Below are positions 1-8,692 of a stretch of 64,000 nucleotides of DNA, piece by piece. The notes under the pieces were generated by a model. It saw nothing but the letters and a program-made list of their open reading frames with translations, was not told the DNA's origin and ran no database searches. The DNA comes from Alistipes excrementigallinarum. Its GTDB lineage: Bacteria > Bacteroidota > Bacteroidia > Bacteroidales > Rikenellaceae. The stretch is taken from the NCBI GenBank assembly GCA_019112825.1, contig DXIP01000022.1, positions 62,001-126,000 on the forward strand, in the 5' to 3' direction. Every line of letters begins with the position of its first letter. Position 1 is the first letter of the stretch. The position numbers and the translations under genes were made by a program.

Positions 1-360
1 CTGGAAGTTGGGCTGGTTCTGGTCGACGGCCAGCTCATACATGTGGTCGGCATTCTTGGCCCACTTGTAGCAGAGATTCCAGATTTGCTGGAAGTTCTGG
101 TTGCTGAGGTTGTAGCAGTGCTCGCGGCGCGGCGTCGACTTGGCGACGGTCACCTGCGAAATCTCGTTGGCGATGGCGAGCATGTAGTCGTCGAACGAGT
201 TGGTAGCCGAGTAGAGCAGCGGTTCCAACATCGAAATGGGGGTGATGGAGCCCTGCGTAAGCTTGTTGGGGTTGGTGTTGTACTCCTCGAAATCCCCCGT
301 GCAGGCCGTCACGGCCACGGCGGCCAGGGCGGCGTAGAGCGTATGTTTCAAGTATTTCAT
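1..360 (-). CDS. SusD/RagB-like nutrient-binding lipoprotein, N-terminal part
   Basis: The first 120 codons are present and the gene runs off the left edge. The protein starts MKYLKH and has a lipoprotein signal ending in VTAC (Cys20), followed by the FEEYNTNPNKL-type segment typical of SusD homologues, then a helical region rich in Asn, Gln and Trp. SusD-type proteins sit on the cell surface as the lid of a SusC channel and bind the nutrient. The gene follows susC after 13 bases, the usual order for such pairs. It looks closest to the shorter SusD-like_2 subgroup, but the specificity region lies outside the window, so the ligand cannot be read from here. Confidence 0.85.
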   Translation of the reverse strand, partial: MKYLKHTLYAALAAVAVTACTGDFEEYNTNPNKLTQGSITPISMLEPLLYSATNSFDDYMLAIANEISQVTVAKSTPRREHCYNLSNQNFQQIWNLCYKWAKNADHMYELAVDQNQPNFQ

Positions 361-373
361 GGCTTGCATCGTT

Positions 374-3300
374 TTAGAACTGAAGTTTGAGGTTGAAACC
401 GTAGGTGCGCGTCATCGGGAAGGTGACGGTCTCGATACCGGGGTAGATATCCGTGCCGTTCACGAGGCTGGCAGCCTCGGGGTCGTACTGCGGCCAGTCG
501 GTGATGCAGAAGAGGTTCGTGGCGAAGAAGCCAATCGAAGCACCCTGCAGGAAGCGCGTCTTCTTGACCAGGTTGGCGGGCAGCTGATAGTCCAGGCGCA
601 GCTCCTTGAGCTTGAGGAAGTCGGTGCTGAAGGTGTTCGTCCGGGCGTTGTCGCGGTTCCACTTGTAGGTCTGGTAGTAGGTGTAGACGTTCTCGGTGAT
701 GGTCGTGTTCTTCTTGTAGGTCACGTTGCCGTCGGCGTCGGTCACGGCGTTGACACCCGGAACAATCAGACCGTCGTCACGTCCCTCGAGCGAGTTCTTC
801 AGCTTGCCCTGGTAGGAGAGTGCGAAGTTGGTTGCCGAGTAGGCGTTGCCGCCGACCTGTGCCGTGAAGGTGGCGCTCAGCGAGAGCCCCTTGTAGCGGA
901 GCGTCGTGCCGAAGCCGGCGCGCCAGTCGGGGTTGACCTGTGCGATGTACTGGTCGGGGTCGGTGAAGGAGGGATACCCCGTCTTCTCGTTGATGATGGG
1001 CATGCCCGAGCAGTCAATCTGCTTGCCGTTCTCGTCGGTGTAGTAGGAGCCCTCCGGGGCGCGTACCCAGTCCTTACCGTAAATCTGGTGCATGGCCTGA
1101 CCTACGTAGGAGTAGATGTAGACACGTCCGCCGATGGTCGTCGAGGTCGAGGTCTGCAGCGGCGTCTGGGGGTCCCAGCCATCCTGCAGCTCGCACAGCT
1201 TGTTCTTGTTGAGCGACCAGTTACCGTTGATTTCCCACGTGAAGTCCTTCGTGCGGACCGGCACGGCGCGGAACGAAACCTCGATACCCTTGTTCTCGAT
1301 GCGGCCGGCGTTAATCTTCATTGCCGTGGCACCGATTTCGGCACTCTGCGAGGCGCTGATAATCTGGTCGGTGGTCGAGGTCTTGTAGAGGGCCAGGTCG
1401 ATGTTGAGTCGGCTCTCGAAGAACTTCGTGTCAAGACCGATTTCCCAGCTGTTGGTCTGCTCGGGACGAATCAGGGCGTTGGGCAGCGTGGTGGGCAGCG
1501 TGAATCCGCCGGGGTAGTCCGTGGTCGAGTAGTCGGGGTAGAGCGAGAAGACGCTCGTGTCGTTACCGACGCTTGCCCACGATGCGCGCAGCTTGACCAT
1601 GTTGACCCAGCGCGAGTTGAACTTCAGCGCCTTGTCGAGCAGGATGCTGGCGCTCACCGAAGGATAGAAGTAGGACCACTGCGTGGGGTGGAGCGTCGAC
1701 GACCAGTCGTTGCGGGCCGTCACGTCGAGGAAGTAGGTATCGTCCCACGAGAGGTTCAGGAAGCCGTAGAGGCTGTGGATGGCCTTGTTGCTGCGGTAGG
1801 GCGAGACGTCAAGCGCCACGGCCGAGTTGGCGAACGAGTACATGCCCGGGCCCTCGACCAGCAGCTGCGAAGCCTCCGTCGTAATCGAGTAGTACTTGTT
1901 GCGCAGCGTGCTGCCGCCGAAGGCTGCCGTCAGGTGGAAGCGGTCCCAGAAGCTCTTGTCGTACTTGAGCAGGAAGTCCGACGAGTACTCGTACTGGCGG
2001 ATTTCCTTGGTGCGGTACATACCCTCGGGGTAGTCGAGCGACATCTTGGGCTTCTGCTGCGAGCGCCATTCGATGTTCATGTCCACGCCGCCGCGCAGGT
2101 TGAGCGTCAGCTCGGGGAGAATCTCGAAGGAGATGTTCACGTTGCCGAACATGCGGTCGCGGTCGAGTTTGTTGAGCTCCTCGTAGAGCACGCGGTAGGG
2201 GTTGTGGCCCTCGAGGCTGTTGTAGACCAGACCCGAGGTGACGTTGTACTTGTCCTCGGAGTTACCGGCGTTGTAATTGGCCATCGTGTAGCGGCCCTTC
2301 ATGTACTCGTCGCGGTAGGCCGAAATCGGGTTGACGTTGTAGCCCCAGATAAGGCCGTACATGGGCGATGCCTGGCTGTAACCCGACATAGGCATGTTGT
2401 CACTGTCCTTGCGCACGTAGTTGACTTTGGCCGAGAACTGGATGCGCTTGCTGATTTTCTGGTTCAGCGCCAGGGCGAACGACTGCTGGTTGTACCCCGT
2501 GTTGGGCATAATCCAGTCGTTGCGCGTATCGGTGAACGAGAAGCGGGCGCTGGTGCCGTTGCCCGTCGAGCCGTCGATGGTGACGCTGTTGGTCCACGTC
2601 ACGCCCGTCTCGAAGAGGCCCGTATACCAGTCGTCGGCATAGACCCACGGCAGGCGGGTGAACTCGCCCGTCTCCCAGTTCTTCGACAGATAGAGGTAAC
2701 GCATCTTGTTGGGGTCGAAGTGCTCACCGTAGGTGTAGCGCGAAATCTGCTGGCGAACGGCGACGCCGTCGTCGGTCATCGAGGCGGGAAGACCCCAGGC
2801 CGAAGCCTCGCGGTTGGTCAGCGACGTGGTGACGGCCGAAGGACCGTACTCGGTCTGGAAGTCGGGCCAGAAGCCGGCCTTCTCGAACGATACCGTACCG
2901 TTGTAGGTCACGCCGATACCCTTCTGCTCGCGGCCGCGCTTGGTGGTGATGAGGATGACGCCGTTCTGGGCCATCGAACCGTAAAGGGCGGCTGCGGCCG
3001 GGCCCTTCAGCACCGAGACGCTCTCGATGTCGTCGGGGTTGATATCCGTCACGCCGTTACCGAAGTCCACCGGGGCATCCGAGTTGGCGTAGTTGGCGCC
3101 CGAGCCCGAAGCGACCGTGTTGCTCATCATCGGAATACCGTCGATGACGTAGAGCGCCTCGTTGGCGCCGTAGTTGAGCGACGAGTCGCCGCGCAGCGTG
3201 ACACGCATCGTGCCGCCGGGGCCCGTACCGGCCGACGACATGGTCAGACCGGCCACCTTGCCGTTGAGGTTGCTCACCCAGTTCGAGGTGGTCGACTGCG

Positions 3301-3709
3301 TGAGGATGTCGCCGTCGACCTTCGAGATGGCGTAACCCACCGATTTCTCGGAGCGGGTCAGACCGAGGGCCGTCACGACCACTTCGTCAATCTTCTGCGA
3401 AGCCTCCTTGAGCGTTACGTCGAGGCGTGTGCGGGGGCCGACCGTAATCTCCTGCGAGTCGTAGCCCAGGGACTGGAAAATCAGGGTGGCATCGTCGCCC
3501 GGCACCTCGATGGTGTAGCTGCCGTCGATACCCGAGATGACGCCGTTGGTCGTGTTCTTGACCAGAATCGTGGCTCCGACCATCGGCGTTTTGCCGTCCG
3601 TGTCGTAGACGATACCCGTAACGCGTCGGCTCTGCGCCCATGCGCTGCCCGCAATCAGTACGAGCACGAGGGTCGCGAGTAAGTTCCTTAGGTAAAATTT
3701 TAGCTTCAT
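374..3709 (-). CDS. SusC/RagA-family TonB-dependent outer-membrane transporter
   Basis: This 1111-residue protein has a Sec signal (cleavage after about Ala25), a carboxypeptidase-regulatory-like domain at about 29-103, a TonB-box-like KIDEVVVTALG at 107-117, a plug domain containing the SusC signature (ALYGS...NGVILITTKRG), and a long beta-barrel ending in the aromatic residue needed for barrel assembly (LKLQF). It would import a bound ligand across the outer membrane with energy from TonB. It lies between a BACON lipoprotein and the susD-like gene in one leftward operon led by two phosphoesterases. That neighbourhood suggests a phosphorylated substrate, but this is inference. Length and domain order are normal for the family. 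Confidence 0.95.
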   Translation of the reverse strand: MKLKFYLRNLLATLVLVLIAGSAWAQSRRVTGIVYDTDGKTPMVGATILVKNTTNGVISGIDGSYTIEVPGDDATLIFQSLGYDSQEITVGPRTRLDVTLKEASQKIDEVVVTALGLTRSEKSVGYAISKVDGDILTQSTTSNWVSNLNGKVAGLTMSSAGTGPGGTMRVTLRGDSSLNYGANEALYVIDGIPMMSNTVASGSGANYANSDAPVDFGNGVTDINPDDIESVSVLKGPAAAALYGSMAQNGVILITTKRGREQKGIGVTYNGTVSFEKAGFWPDFQTEYGPSAVTTSLTNREASAWGLPASMTDDGVAVRQQISRYTYGEHFDPNKMRYLYLSKNWETGEFTRLPWVYADDWYTGLFETGVTWTNSVTIDGSTGNGTSARFSFTDTRNDWIMPNTGYNQQSFALALNQKISKRIQFSAKVNYVRKDSDNMPMSGYSQASPMYGLIWGYNVNPISAYRDEYMKGRYTMANYNAGNSEDKYNVTSGLVYNSLEGHNPYRVLYEELNKLDRDRMFGNVNISFEILPELTLNLRGGVDMNIEWRSQQKPKMSLDYPEGMYRTKEIRQYEYSSDFLLKYDKSFWDRFHLTAAFGGSTLRNKYYSITTEASQLLVEGPGMYSFANSAVALDVSPYRSNKAIHSLYGFLNLSWDDTYFLDVTARNDWSSTLHPTQWSYFYPSVSASILLDKALKFNSRWVNMVKLRASWASVGNDTSVFSLYPDYSTTDYPGGFTLPTTLPNALIRPEQTNSWEIGLDTKFFESRLNIDLALYKTSTTDQIISASQSAEIGATAMKINAGRIENKGIEVSFRAVPVRTKDFTWEINGNWSLNKNKLCELQDGWDPQTPLQTSTSTTIGGRVYIYSYVGQAMHQIYGKDWVRAPEGSYYTDENGKQIDCSGMPIINEKTGYPSFTDPDQYIAQVNPDWRAGFGTTLRYKGLSLSATFTAQVGGNAYSATNFALSYQGKLKNSLEGRDDGLIVPGVNAVTDADGNVTYKKNTTITENVYTYYQTYKWNRDNARTNTFSTDFLKLKELRLDYQLPANLVKKTRFLQGASIGFFATNLFCITDWPQYDPEAASLVNGTDIYPGIETVTFPMTRTYGFNLKLQF

Positions 3710-3793
3710 ATCGCGTTTCTTTGTTTATTAGTTCGGATGGAAACGGGGCGACGGCTGCCCGACGGAGTCTCCGTCGCCCCGGTATTCGGCTGG

Positions 3794-6436
3794 TTAGTGC
3801 ACCACTTCGATGCGCGGGCTGTCGGCCGTTCCGGCGCCGGCCCAGCGGCTCGTGCCGCCGTTGGGTGCCGAAAGTGCCGCTTCGTCGCTCGACTGTGCGT
3901 TGGCCATGCAGATGAAGCGGAACTCGACGTTGCCGCTGGTGATGGCGTTGGAGTAGGTCACCGTGACATCCACACCGATGTTCGTGCTTCCGTCGTCTGC
4001 CATGGCATGCGTGTACTCGACCGTCTGGCCGTTGACTTCCTTGGTCAGAAGCGTTGCGGCAGGCTTCCACTCACCGCCGTCGTTGTAGACCAGTTTCCAG
4101 TACTTCTGTCCGGTTTTGGATGTGCGGGTCAGGCCCGTGAAGTGAATCTTCGTCCCGGCTGCGAGCGAGGCGACGGGTACGCGGAAGCTCCAGTAGTCAC
4201 CCGGCCATGCACCGGTTATGTAGGGATGGCCCGTGCTGCCGACCAGACGCTCGCACTCTTCAGGCAGACCCGGATAGTTGTGCGAGAAGGAGATGTAGCC
4301 CGGACCCTGGTCGGCCGGAAGTGCGTTCTTGGCGGTCGGGTCGCTGGCCAGGCCCTCGAAGAACTCCTTGTAGTTGCCCATGTTGTCGGCGGAGAAGTTC
4401 CACTGGACGGGAGTTGCGAGGTCCCACATCTCCTCGGGCGAGTTCTGCGTCACGGTGATGGTCTCGGTGACGGGCTCCAGTCCGGCGGGCTCCATGCGGA
4501 GGTTGAACGACCCGGTGCGTGCGGCGCCCTCGTTCTTCTCGACGGCGCTTACGGTCACCTCGACGGCCTCTCCGGCGGCTCCCTGCAGGGGCGATACCGT
4601 GTACCAGCTCTCATCCGAGGGTACCGTGGCCTTCCAGTCGTGGGTGCCCTTCACGGTGAAGGTTACGCTTGCATCGCTCGATGCGGGGTCGGCGGCAAGC
4701 GAGAGGCTGTTGCCGGCAAGTCCCGTGATGTCGAAGCTGGCGGGGTCACCGGCCTCCTGCTTGACGGTAATCGTCTCGATGGTCTGACCCTCGGCCTGGA
4801 TGGTGATGTGACCCGTGCGGGCCTCGGTCGTCTTGTTTTCGCTCACGCTCAGAAGCGTCTGGTTGTAGGGAAGAGCCGTGCCCGAAACCGTGGCGACGCC
4901 GTTCGAGAGCGATGCGCCGTTGTCGGTGCCCGTACCGGTCGAGCCGCAGCGTACGGCCGTGATGGTGAGCCAGTCGCAGTCGCTCTGGGCGCTCCATGCC
5001 TTGTTCACGCGGACGGAGTAGAGCAGCGTGGCACCCTCCTTCGAAACCTCGTTCGATGCGTTGTAGGTTCCTGCGGGCGAGTTGTCGACAATCTCCTTGT
5101 CGAGCGGCGTCTCCACATCCTCGGGTGCGGGAGCCTCGGCCCCTTCATCGGCTGCACGCGTGATGGAGATGTTGTCCAGATAGAGGCGGCACTTGACCGT
5201 ACGCTCGCTGCCGAAGGTAATCTGCGTCTGGGAGGTTGCTCCGTAGACGAGTACCGAGTAGCGTTTCCAGCTCCAGACGTTGGTCACCTCGATGGCTGCC
5301 TCGCTCTGCTCCAGGTCGCCGATGGTGGCCGGAGGCGTGACGGATACATAGAAGTGCGTGTCGCCGTTGTCGACCGTTCCGCCGGCCGAAGAGTAGGCTG
5401 CAGCGTCGAACTGCACGAGCAGCGTTGCCGCCTTGTCGGCGTCGATGCCGGAAAGGGCGGGCGTGGTGATGGAGCCCATGGTGGCCGTCTTGCCCAGCTT
5501 GATGTGTCCCTCGTAGCGGGCATAGACCGAAGCGCTGGTGGTGTAGCCCTTCTCGGCAACCACCGGTGCAATCGACGAGTTGGTCAGTGCGAATTCGTTG
5601 TTGTTCTTGCCGTCGATGGCAACCGACGGCCAGCCGTACTTGGTGTAGGGCTCAACCCAGTTTGCGGTAATCCAGCTGAAGTCGTCCTTCAGAAAGACGG
5701 TGCCTTCGGGGTGCGTGTCGGCGGGCGGCATCTGGATGAGCTTGATTTCACGCGTCGCGGTGTTCTCCGAGAGTGCCGGGTCGGCAACGGTGATGGTCAT
5801 CGTGGCCTCGTGGCGCTGGCGGTCGGTGCTGGGCGTCGGGGTCACGCGGACGGCCGTGCGCTCCAGAGCCGTGCCCTGCATCGGCGAGACGCTCACCCAC
5901 GAGTCGTCGCTCAGGGTGATGGTCCAGTCGAAGGAGCCCGTTACGTAGAACGTCGTCGGAGCCGACTCTTCGGCCATGAAGACCATCTGGTCGTCGGTTA
6001 TCCCCTCGACGGTAAGTCCTGCGGCGTTGAAGGCGTCCTGACGCAGCTGGACCGTCATCTCGGTGTAGACCGGATGGAGGTGGTTGCCGCTGTTGGCGCG
6101 GATGGTGAATTCACCCGTGCGCTCCTCGCCCGTGTTCTCGTTGGCAATGACCGAGATTTCGAGCCCGGTGCCGGCCTCACCCTCCTTGGGGGTGACGACG
6201 AACCAGCCCTCCGTCTTGGTGATTTCCCACGGGGCGTCGCTGCTCAGCAGGAAGGTCTGGGGCTCCTGTGCCGTATAGAGGAACGAGAAGCCCTGGTCGG
6301 GTATGTTCTCTGTGGTTATGGTCGGGGGCAGCGGCTCGCGCGAACTGCTCTCCGTCTCGTCCTCCGAGCAGCCTCCCGTTGCCAGGAGCGCTGCGCAGAA
6401 GAGCGGCAGAAACCATTTGTTGCGTAATCTTTTCAT
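3794..6436 (-). CDS. multi-BACON-domain surface lipoprotein
   Basis: This 880-residue lipoprotein (lipobox LLATGGC, Cys23) has acidic residues right after the cysteine, as in surface-exported Bacteroidetes lipoproteins. About four BACON-like Ig-fold repeats are visible, each with the W-x-(I/V)...(W/Y)-x-(S/T)-(V/I)-x-P...G...R-x-(G/A) pattern, at about 40-135, 135-240, 455-570 and 575-665. Between the second and third lies a jelly-roll-like segment (about 245-430) that resembles a carbohydrate-binding or choice-of-anchor module. Residues 670-880 form a further beta-rich domain I do not recognise. BACON proteins usually act as ligand-binding or spacer elements on the cell surface. Eighty-four bases separate it from susC downstream, and it follows the lipoprotein phosphoesterase after 18 bases, so it is probably the accessory surface protein of this uptake system. 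Confidence 0.8.
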   Translation of the reverse strand: MKRLRNKWFLPLFCAALLATGGCSEDETESSSREPLPPTITTENIPDQGFSFLYTAQEPQTFLLSSDAPWEITKTEGWFVVTPKEGEAGTGLEISVIANENTGEERTGEFTIRANSGNHLHPVYTEMTVQLRQDAFNAAGLTVEGITDDQMVFMAEESAPTTFYVTGSFDWTITLSDDSWVSVSPMQGTALERTAVRVTPTPSTDRQRHEATMTITVADPALSENTATREIKLIQMPPADTHPEGTVFLKDDFSWITANWVEPYTKYGWPSVAIDGKNNNEFALTNSSIAPVVAEKGYTTSASVYARYEGHIKLGKTATMGSITTPALSGIDADKAATLLVQFDAAAYSSAGGTVDNGDTHFYVSVTPPATIGDLEQSEAAIEVTNVWSWKRYSVLVYGATSQTQITFGSERTVKCRLYLDNISITRAADEGAEAPAPEDVETPLDKEIVDNSPAGTYNASNEVSKEGATLLYSVRVNKAWSAQSDCDWLTITAVRCGSTGTGTDNGASLSNGVATVSGTALPYNQTLLSVSENKTTEARTGHITIQAEGQTIETITVKQEAGDPASFDITGLAGNSLSLAADPASSDASVTFTVKGTHDWKATVPSDESWYTVSPLQGAAGEAVEVTVSAVEKNEGAARTGSFNLRMEPAGLEPVTETITVTQNSPEEMWDLATPVQWNFSADNMGNYKEFFEGLASDPTAKNALPADQGPGYISFSHNYPGLPEECERLVGSTGHPYITGAWPGDYWSFRVPVASLAAGTKIHFTGLTRTSKTGQKYWKLVYNDGGEWKPAATLLTKEVNGQTVEYTHAMADDGSTNIGVDVTVTYSNAITSGNVEFRFICMANAQSSDEAALSAPNGGTSRWAGAGTADSPRIEVVH

Positions 6437-6454
6437 GGGTTATGATTTTTGCGG

Positions 6455-8641
6455 TTAGAAATCGGACTTGAACGCCTTGGGGCGCGTCATGCTCTCGGTG
6501 TAGACGTTGCCGAAGCGGTCGGTGACGGAGATTTCGAGCGTCGAGTTCGCGGACGAAGCCGTCACGGAGAAGATGTGCGGGCAGTATCCCGAGGGGAAGG
6601 AGAGCGAGTTCGAGACGCCGCGCGGGATGTCGTAGGAAATCGTGTGGAGCGGGTCGCGCATCCATACCTGCTCGACGTCGAGCTGGCGGTCGTTCTCCGT
6701 CACGGTGATCTTCCAGCCCGGTTCGTAGGCCCAGACGTTGATGAATACCTCGTTTTCGCCCACCGAGTTGTAGTCGTTGCGGCGGTTGGGCAGGTTGCCC
6801 GAATCAAAGGCCTTCTGCGCCTCCTCGTCGGTTGCCCAGTAGTTCTTCACCTCGTTCATGTCGTAGGTCATGAACTGACGCTCGACGGGCAGGTCGACGC
6901 CCTTGTACTGCCACTTCATGTCGGTGCCGTTGACCGTGTAAATCTTGTAGCCGGCCGGCGAGCCGTCCGTGCAGATGTTGATGCCGGCGTAGTTGCGCGT
7001 CCACCACCAGGTGCCGCAGACGGCCGCCACGTTCTGCTCGTAGACGTTGCTGAACGAGGGCGACTGGATGTTGCGGTTGACGTGCGTGTGGCCCGTGACG
7101 AAGGTGACGTTCTTAAAGCCGTCGAAGCAGCTCAGCACCTCGCTCACGTTGGTTACGGCGGTGGTTACGCGGTCGATGCCCGAGTAGTTGTAGAGCGGGC
7201 AGTGTGCGCCGACCACAATCGGGGTCGACTTGTCGACGTACTTGAGCTCCTCGCGCAGCCAGGCAAGCTGCTTGGCGGTGAAGGTGCGGTTGTACTCACG
7301 GTCGCCCACGACGCCCTGCGAGCCGCCGTCGTTGGTATACTGCGTATCGTCGAGCATGATGTAGTGAATCTTGCCGATGTTCATTGCGTAGTAGACCGGG
7401 CCCATGTACTGGCGGTAGGGTGCCTCGGCCAGGAAGTCATCGGCCACGTAGGGGTCGTTGTCGTGGTTGCCCATGGCGGACCATACCTGGAAGTTGAAGT
7501 CCTCGATGGCAGCCTTGCACTCGGGCAGCGCCCACTTGTTCGAATACCAGTAGAGGTCCCACGAGAAGTCGCCCAGGTTGAGCATGTAGACCTTGCCTGC
7601 GAAGCTGTTGTAGTTGGCCGTAATCTCACTTACGAAGCCGTCGGCGAACTGTACGTGGTCAAGCGGCGTGTTGCGGTTGGCCAGGTGCATGTCCGTAGCC
7701 ACGAGCATCGTGTGGTTGTCGTTCTGCGTCGGAATGAGCTTGAAGTCGAGCTGCTCGCAGGTCGAGGCGTCGAGCGTGCAGGGCTTCCAGAACTGCGGCA
7801 TCGCCTTCTGCGTCGGCACGTCGTAGCCCGAGGGCAGGATGATGAAGGCCAGCTGGTTGCGCTTCTCCGAAGCGAGCCAGTAGAAGCCGTTCTCGTCGGT
7901 CTGGGTAATCAGGTCGCCGTCCGATACGAGCACGTTGGGAATGCCCTGTCCGTTGCTGTGGACGATGCCCTTGATGGTCATGCCCTCCTTGTCGGGAACG
8001 ACGGCCGAGGTCGAGAGGAAGAGTTCGGTCGTGCCGAGCTCCTGGGTCTCCTCGCCGCGGCGCAGCGTGAAGGTGCTCTCACCCTCGGCGACGCCCTCGG
8101 GAATGATGAAGGTGACCGACTGGTCGTCCACCTCGCTGGGCGTGATTTCATGCGAGCCGCCGGCCTGGTCGAGCACCAGCACGTCGGTCATGCGGAATCC
8201 CTCGCCGCGGATGACGGCGGGAGCTCCCCACGAGGCCGACATCGTCTCGTCGAGTTCGACGTTGATGACCAGCTTGACGGTCAGCGTCGAGGCGCCGAGC
8301 ACCTGGTAGTCGTCGCCGCGGAGCAGGACGAATTTGTAGGTGTGTCCGTCCTCAATCTCGTCGGGGAGCGTGAAGGTCAGAAGGTTCGACGAGGAGACCT
8401 CGGTCGTTGCCTCGAGGTCGGTCTCGGCGCGGAGCATCATCTGGTCGCCCGATTCGAAGCCCTGGCCTTCGATGGGGACCTCCATGCCCTTGAACACATC
8501 CATCGATGTGTTGATTACCACGTCGGATACCAGTCGCCCCTCGTCCACATAGACGGAGTCGCCGCTGTCCTCGCATCCCGAGATGCAAAGCAGCGTACAC
8601 GACAGCGACAGAATGGTAAGTAGTGTAAGGAGTTTTTTCAT
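6455..8641 (-). CDS. calcineurin-like metallophosphoesterase, surface lipoprotein
   Basis: This 728-residue lipoprotein (lipobox ending at Cys23, followed by acidic EDSGD) has two IPT/TIG-like beta domains (about 35-210), a small N-terminal beta domain of the calcineurin family (about 225-300), the catalytic domain (about 310-560) and a C-terminal beta domain. All metal-site motifs are present: D317-x-H319, GD358 with D362, GNHD at 391-394, H480 and GHTH at 517-520. It should hydrolyse a phosphomonoester or phosphodiester at the cell surface. It is clearly paralogous to the next gene upstream, sharing the catalytic core and the C-terminal DRFG-Y-E motif. The two Ig-like domains are an extra feature of this copy. 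Substrate unknown. Confidence 0.88.
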   Translation of the reverse strand: MKKLLTLLTILSLSCTLLCISGCEDSGDSVYVDEGRLVSDVVINTSMDVFKGMEVPIEGQGFESGDQMMLRAETDLEATTEVSSSNLLTFTLPDEIEDGHTYKFVLLRGDDYQVLGASTLTVKLVINVELDETMSASWGAPAVIRGEGFRMTDVLVLDQAGGSHEITPSEVDDQSVTFIIPEGVAEGESTFTLRRGEETQELGTTELFLSTSAVVPDKEGMTIKGIVHSNGQGIPNVLVSDGDLITQTDENGFYWLASEKRNQLAFIILPSGYDVPTQKAMPQFWKPCTLDASTCEQLDFKLIPTQNDNHTMLVATDMHLANRNTPLDHVQFADGFVSEITANYNSFAGKVYMLNLGDFSWDLYWYSNKWALPECKAAIEDFNFQVWSAMGNHDNDPYVADDFLAEAPYRQYMGPVYYAMNIGKIHYIMLDDTQYTNDGGSQGVVGDREYNRTFTAKQLAWLREELKYVDKSTPIVVGAHCPLYNYSGIDRVTTAVTNVSEVLSCFDGFKNVTFVTGHTHVNRNIQSPSFSNVYEQNVAAVCGTWWWTRNYAGINICTDGSPAGYKIYTVNGTDMKWQYKGVDLPVERQFMTYDMNEVKNYWATDEEAQKAFDSGNLPNRRNDYNSVGENEVFINVWAYEPGWKITVTENDRQLDVEQVWMRDPLHTISYDIPRGVSNSLSFPSGYCPHIFSVTASSANSTLEISVTDRFGNVYTESMTRPKAFKSDF

Positions 8642-8692
8642 ACGGTATTGGGTTTTGGTTTTTTACATAGGGTTGTTATTGTTTCGAGCGGG

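Noticed and set aside
359..3682. A 1107-codon open frame antisense to susC
   Set aside because: It is a mirror of GC-rich codon use in susC: Val-, Arg- and Gly-heavy with no domain, and similar frames oppose most long genes here.
3737..6427. An 896-codon frame antisense to the BACON gene
   Set aside because: Same explanation; the BACON repeats and lipobox on the minus strand are clear.
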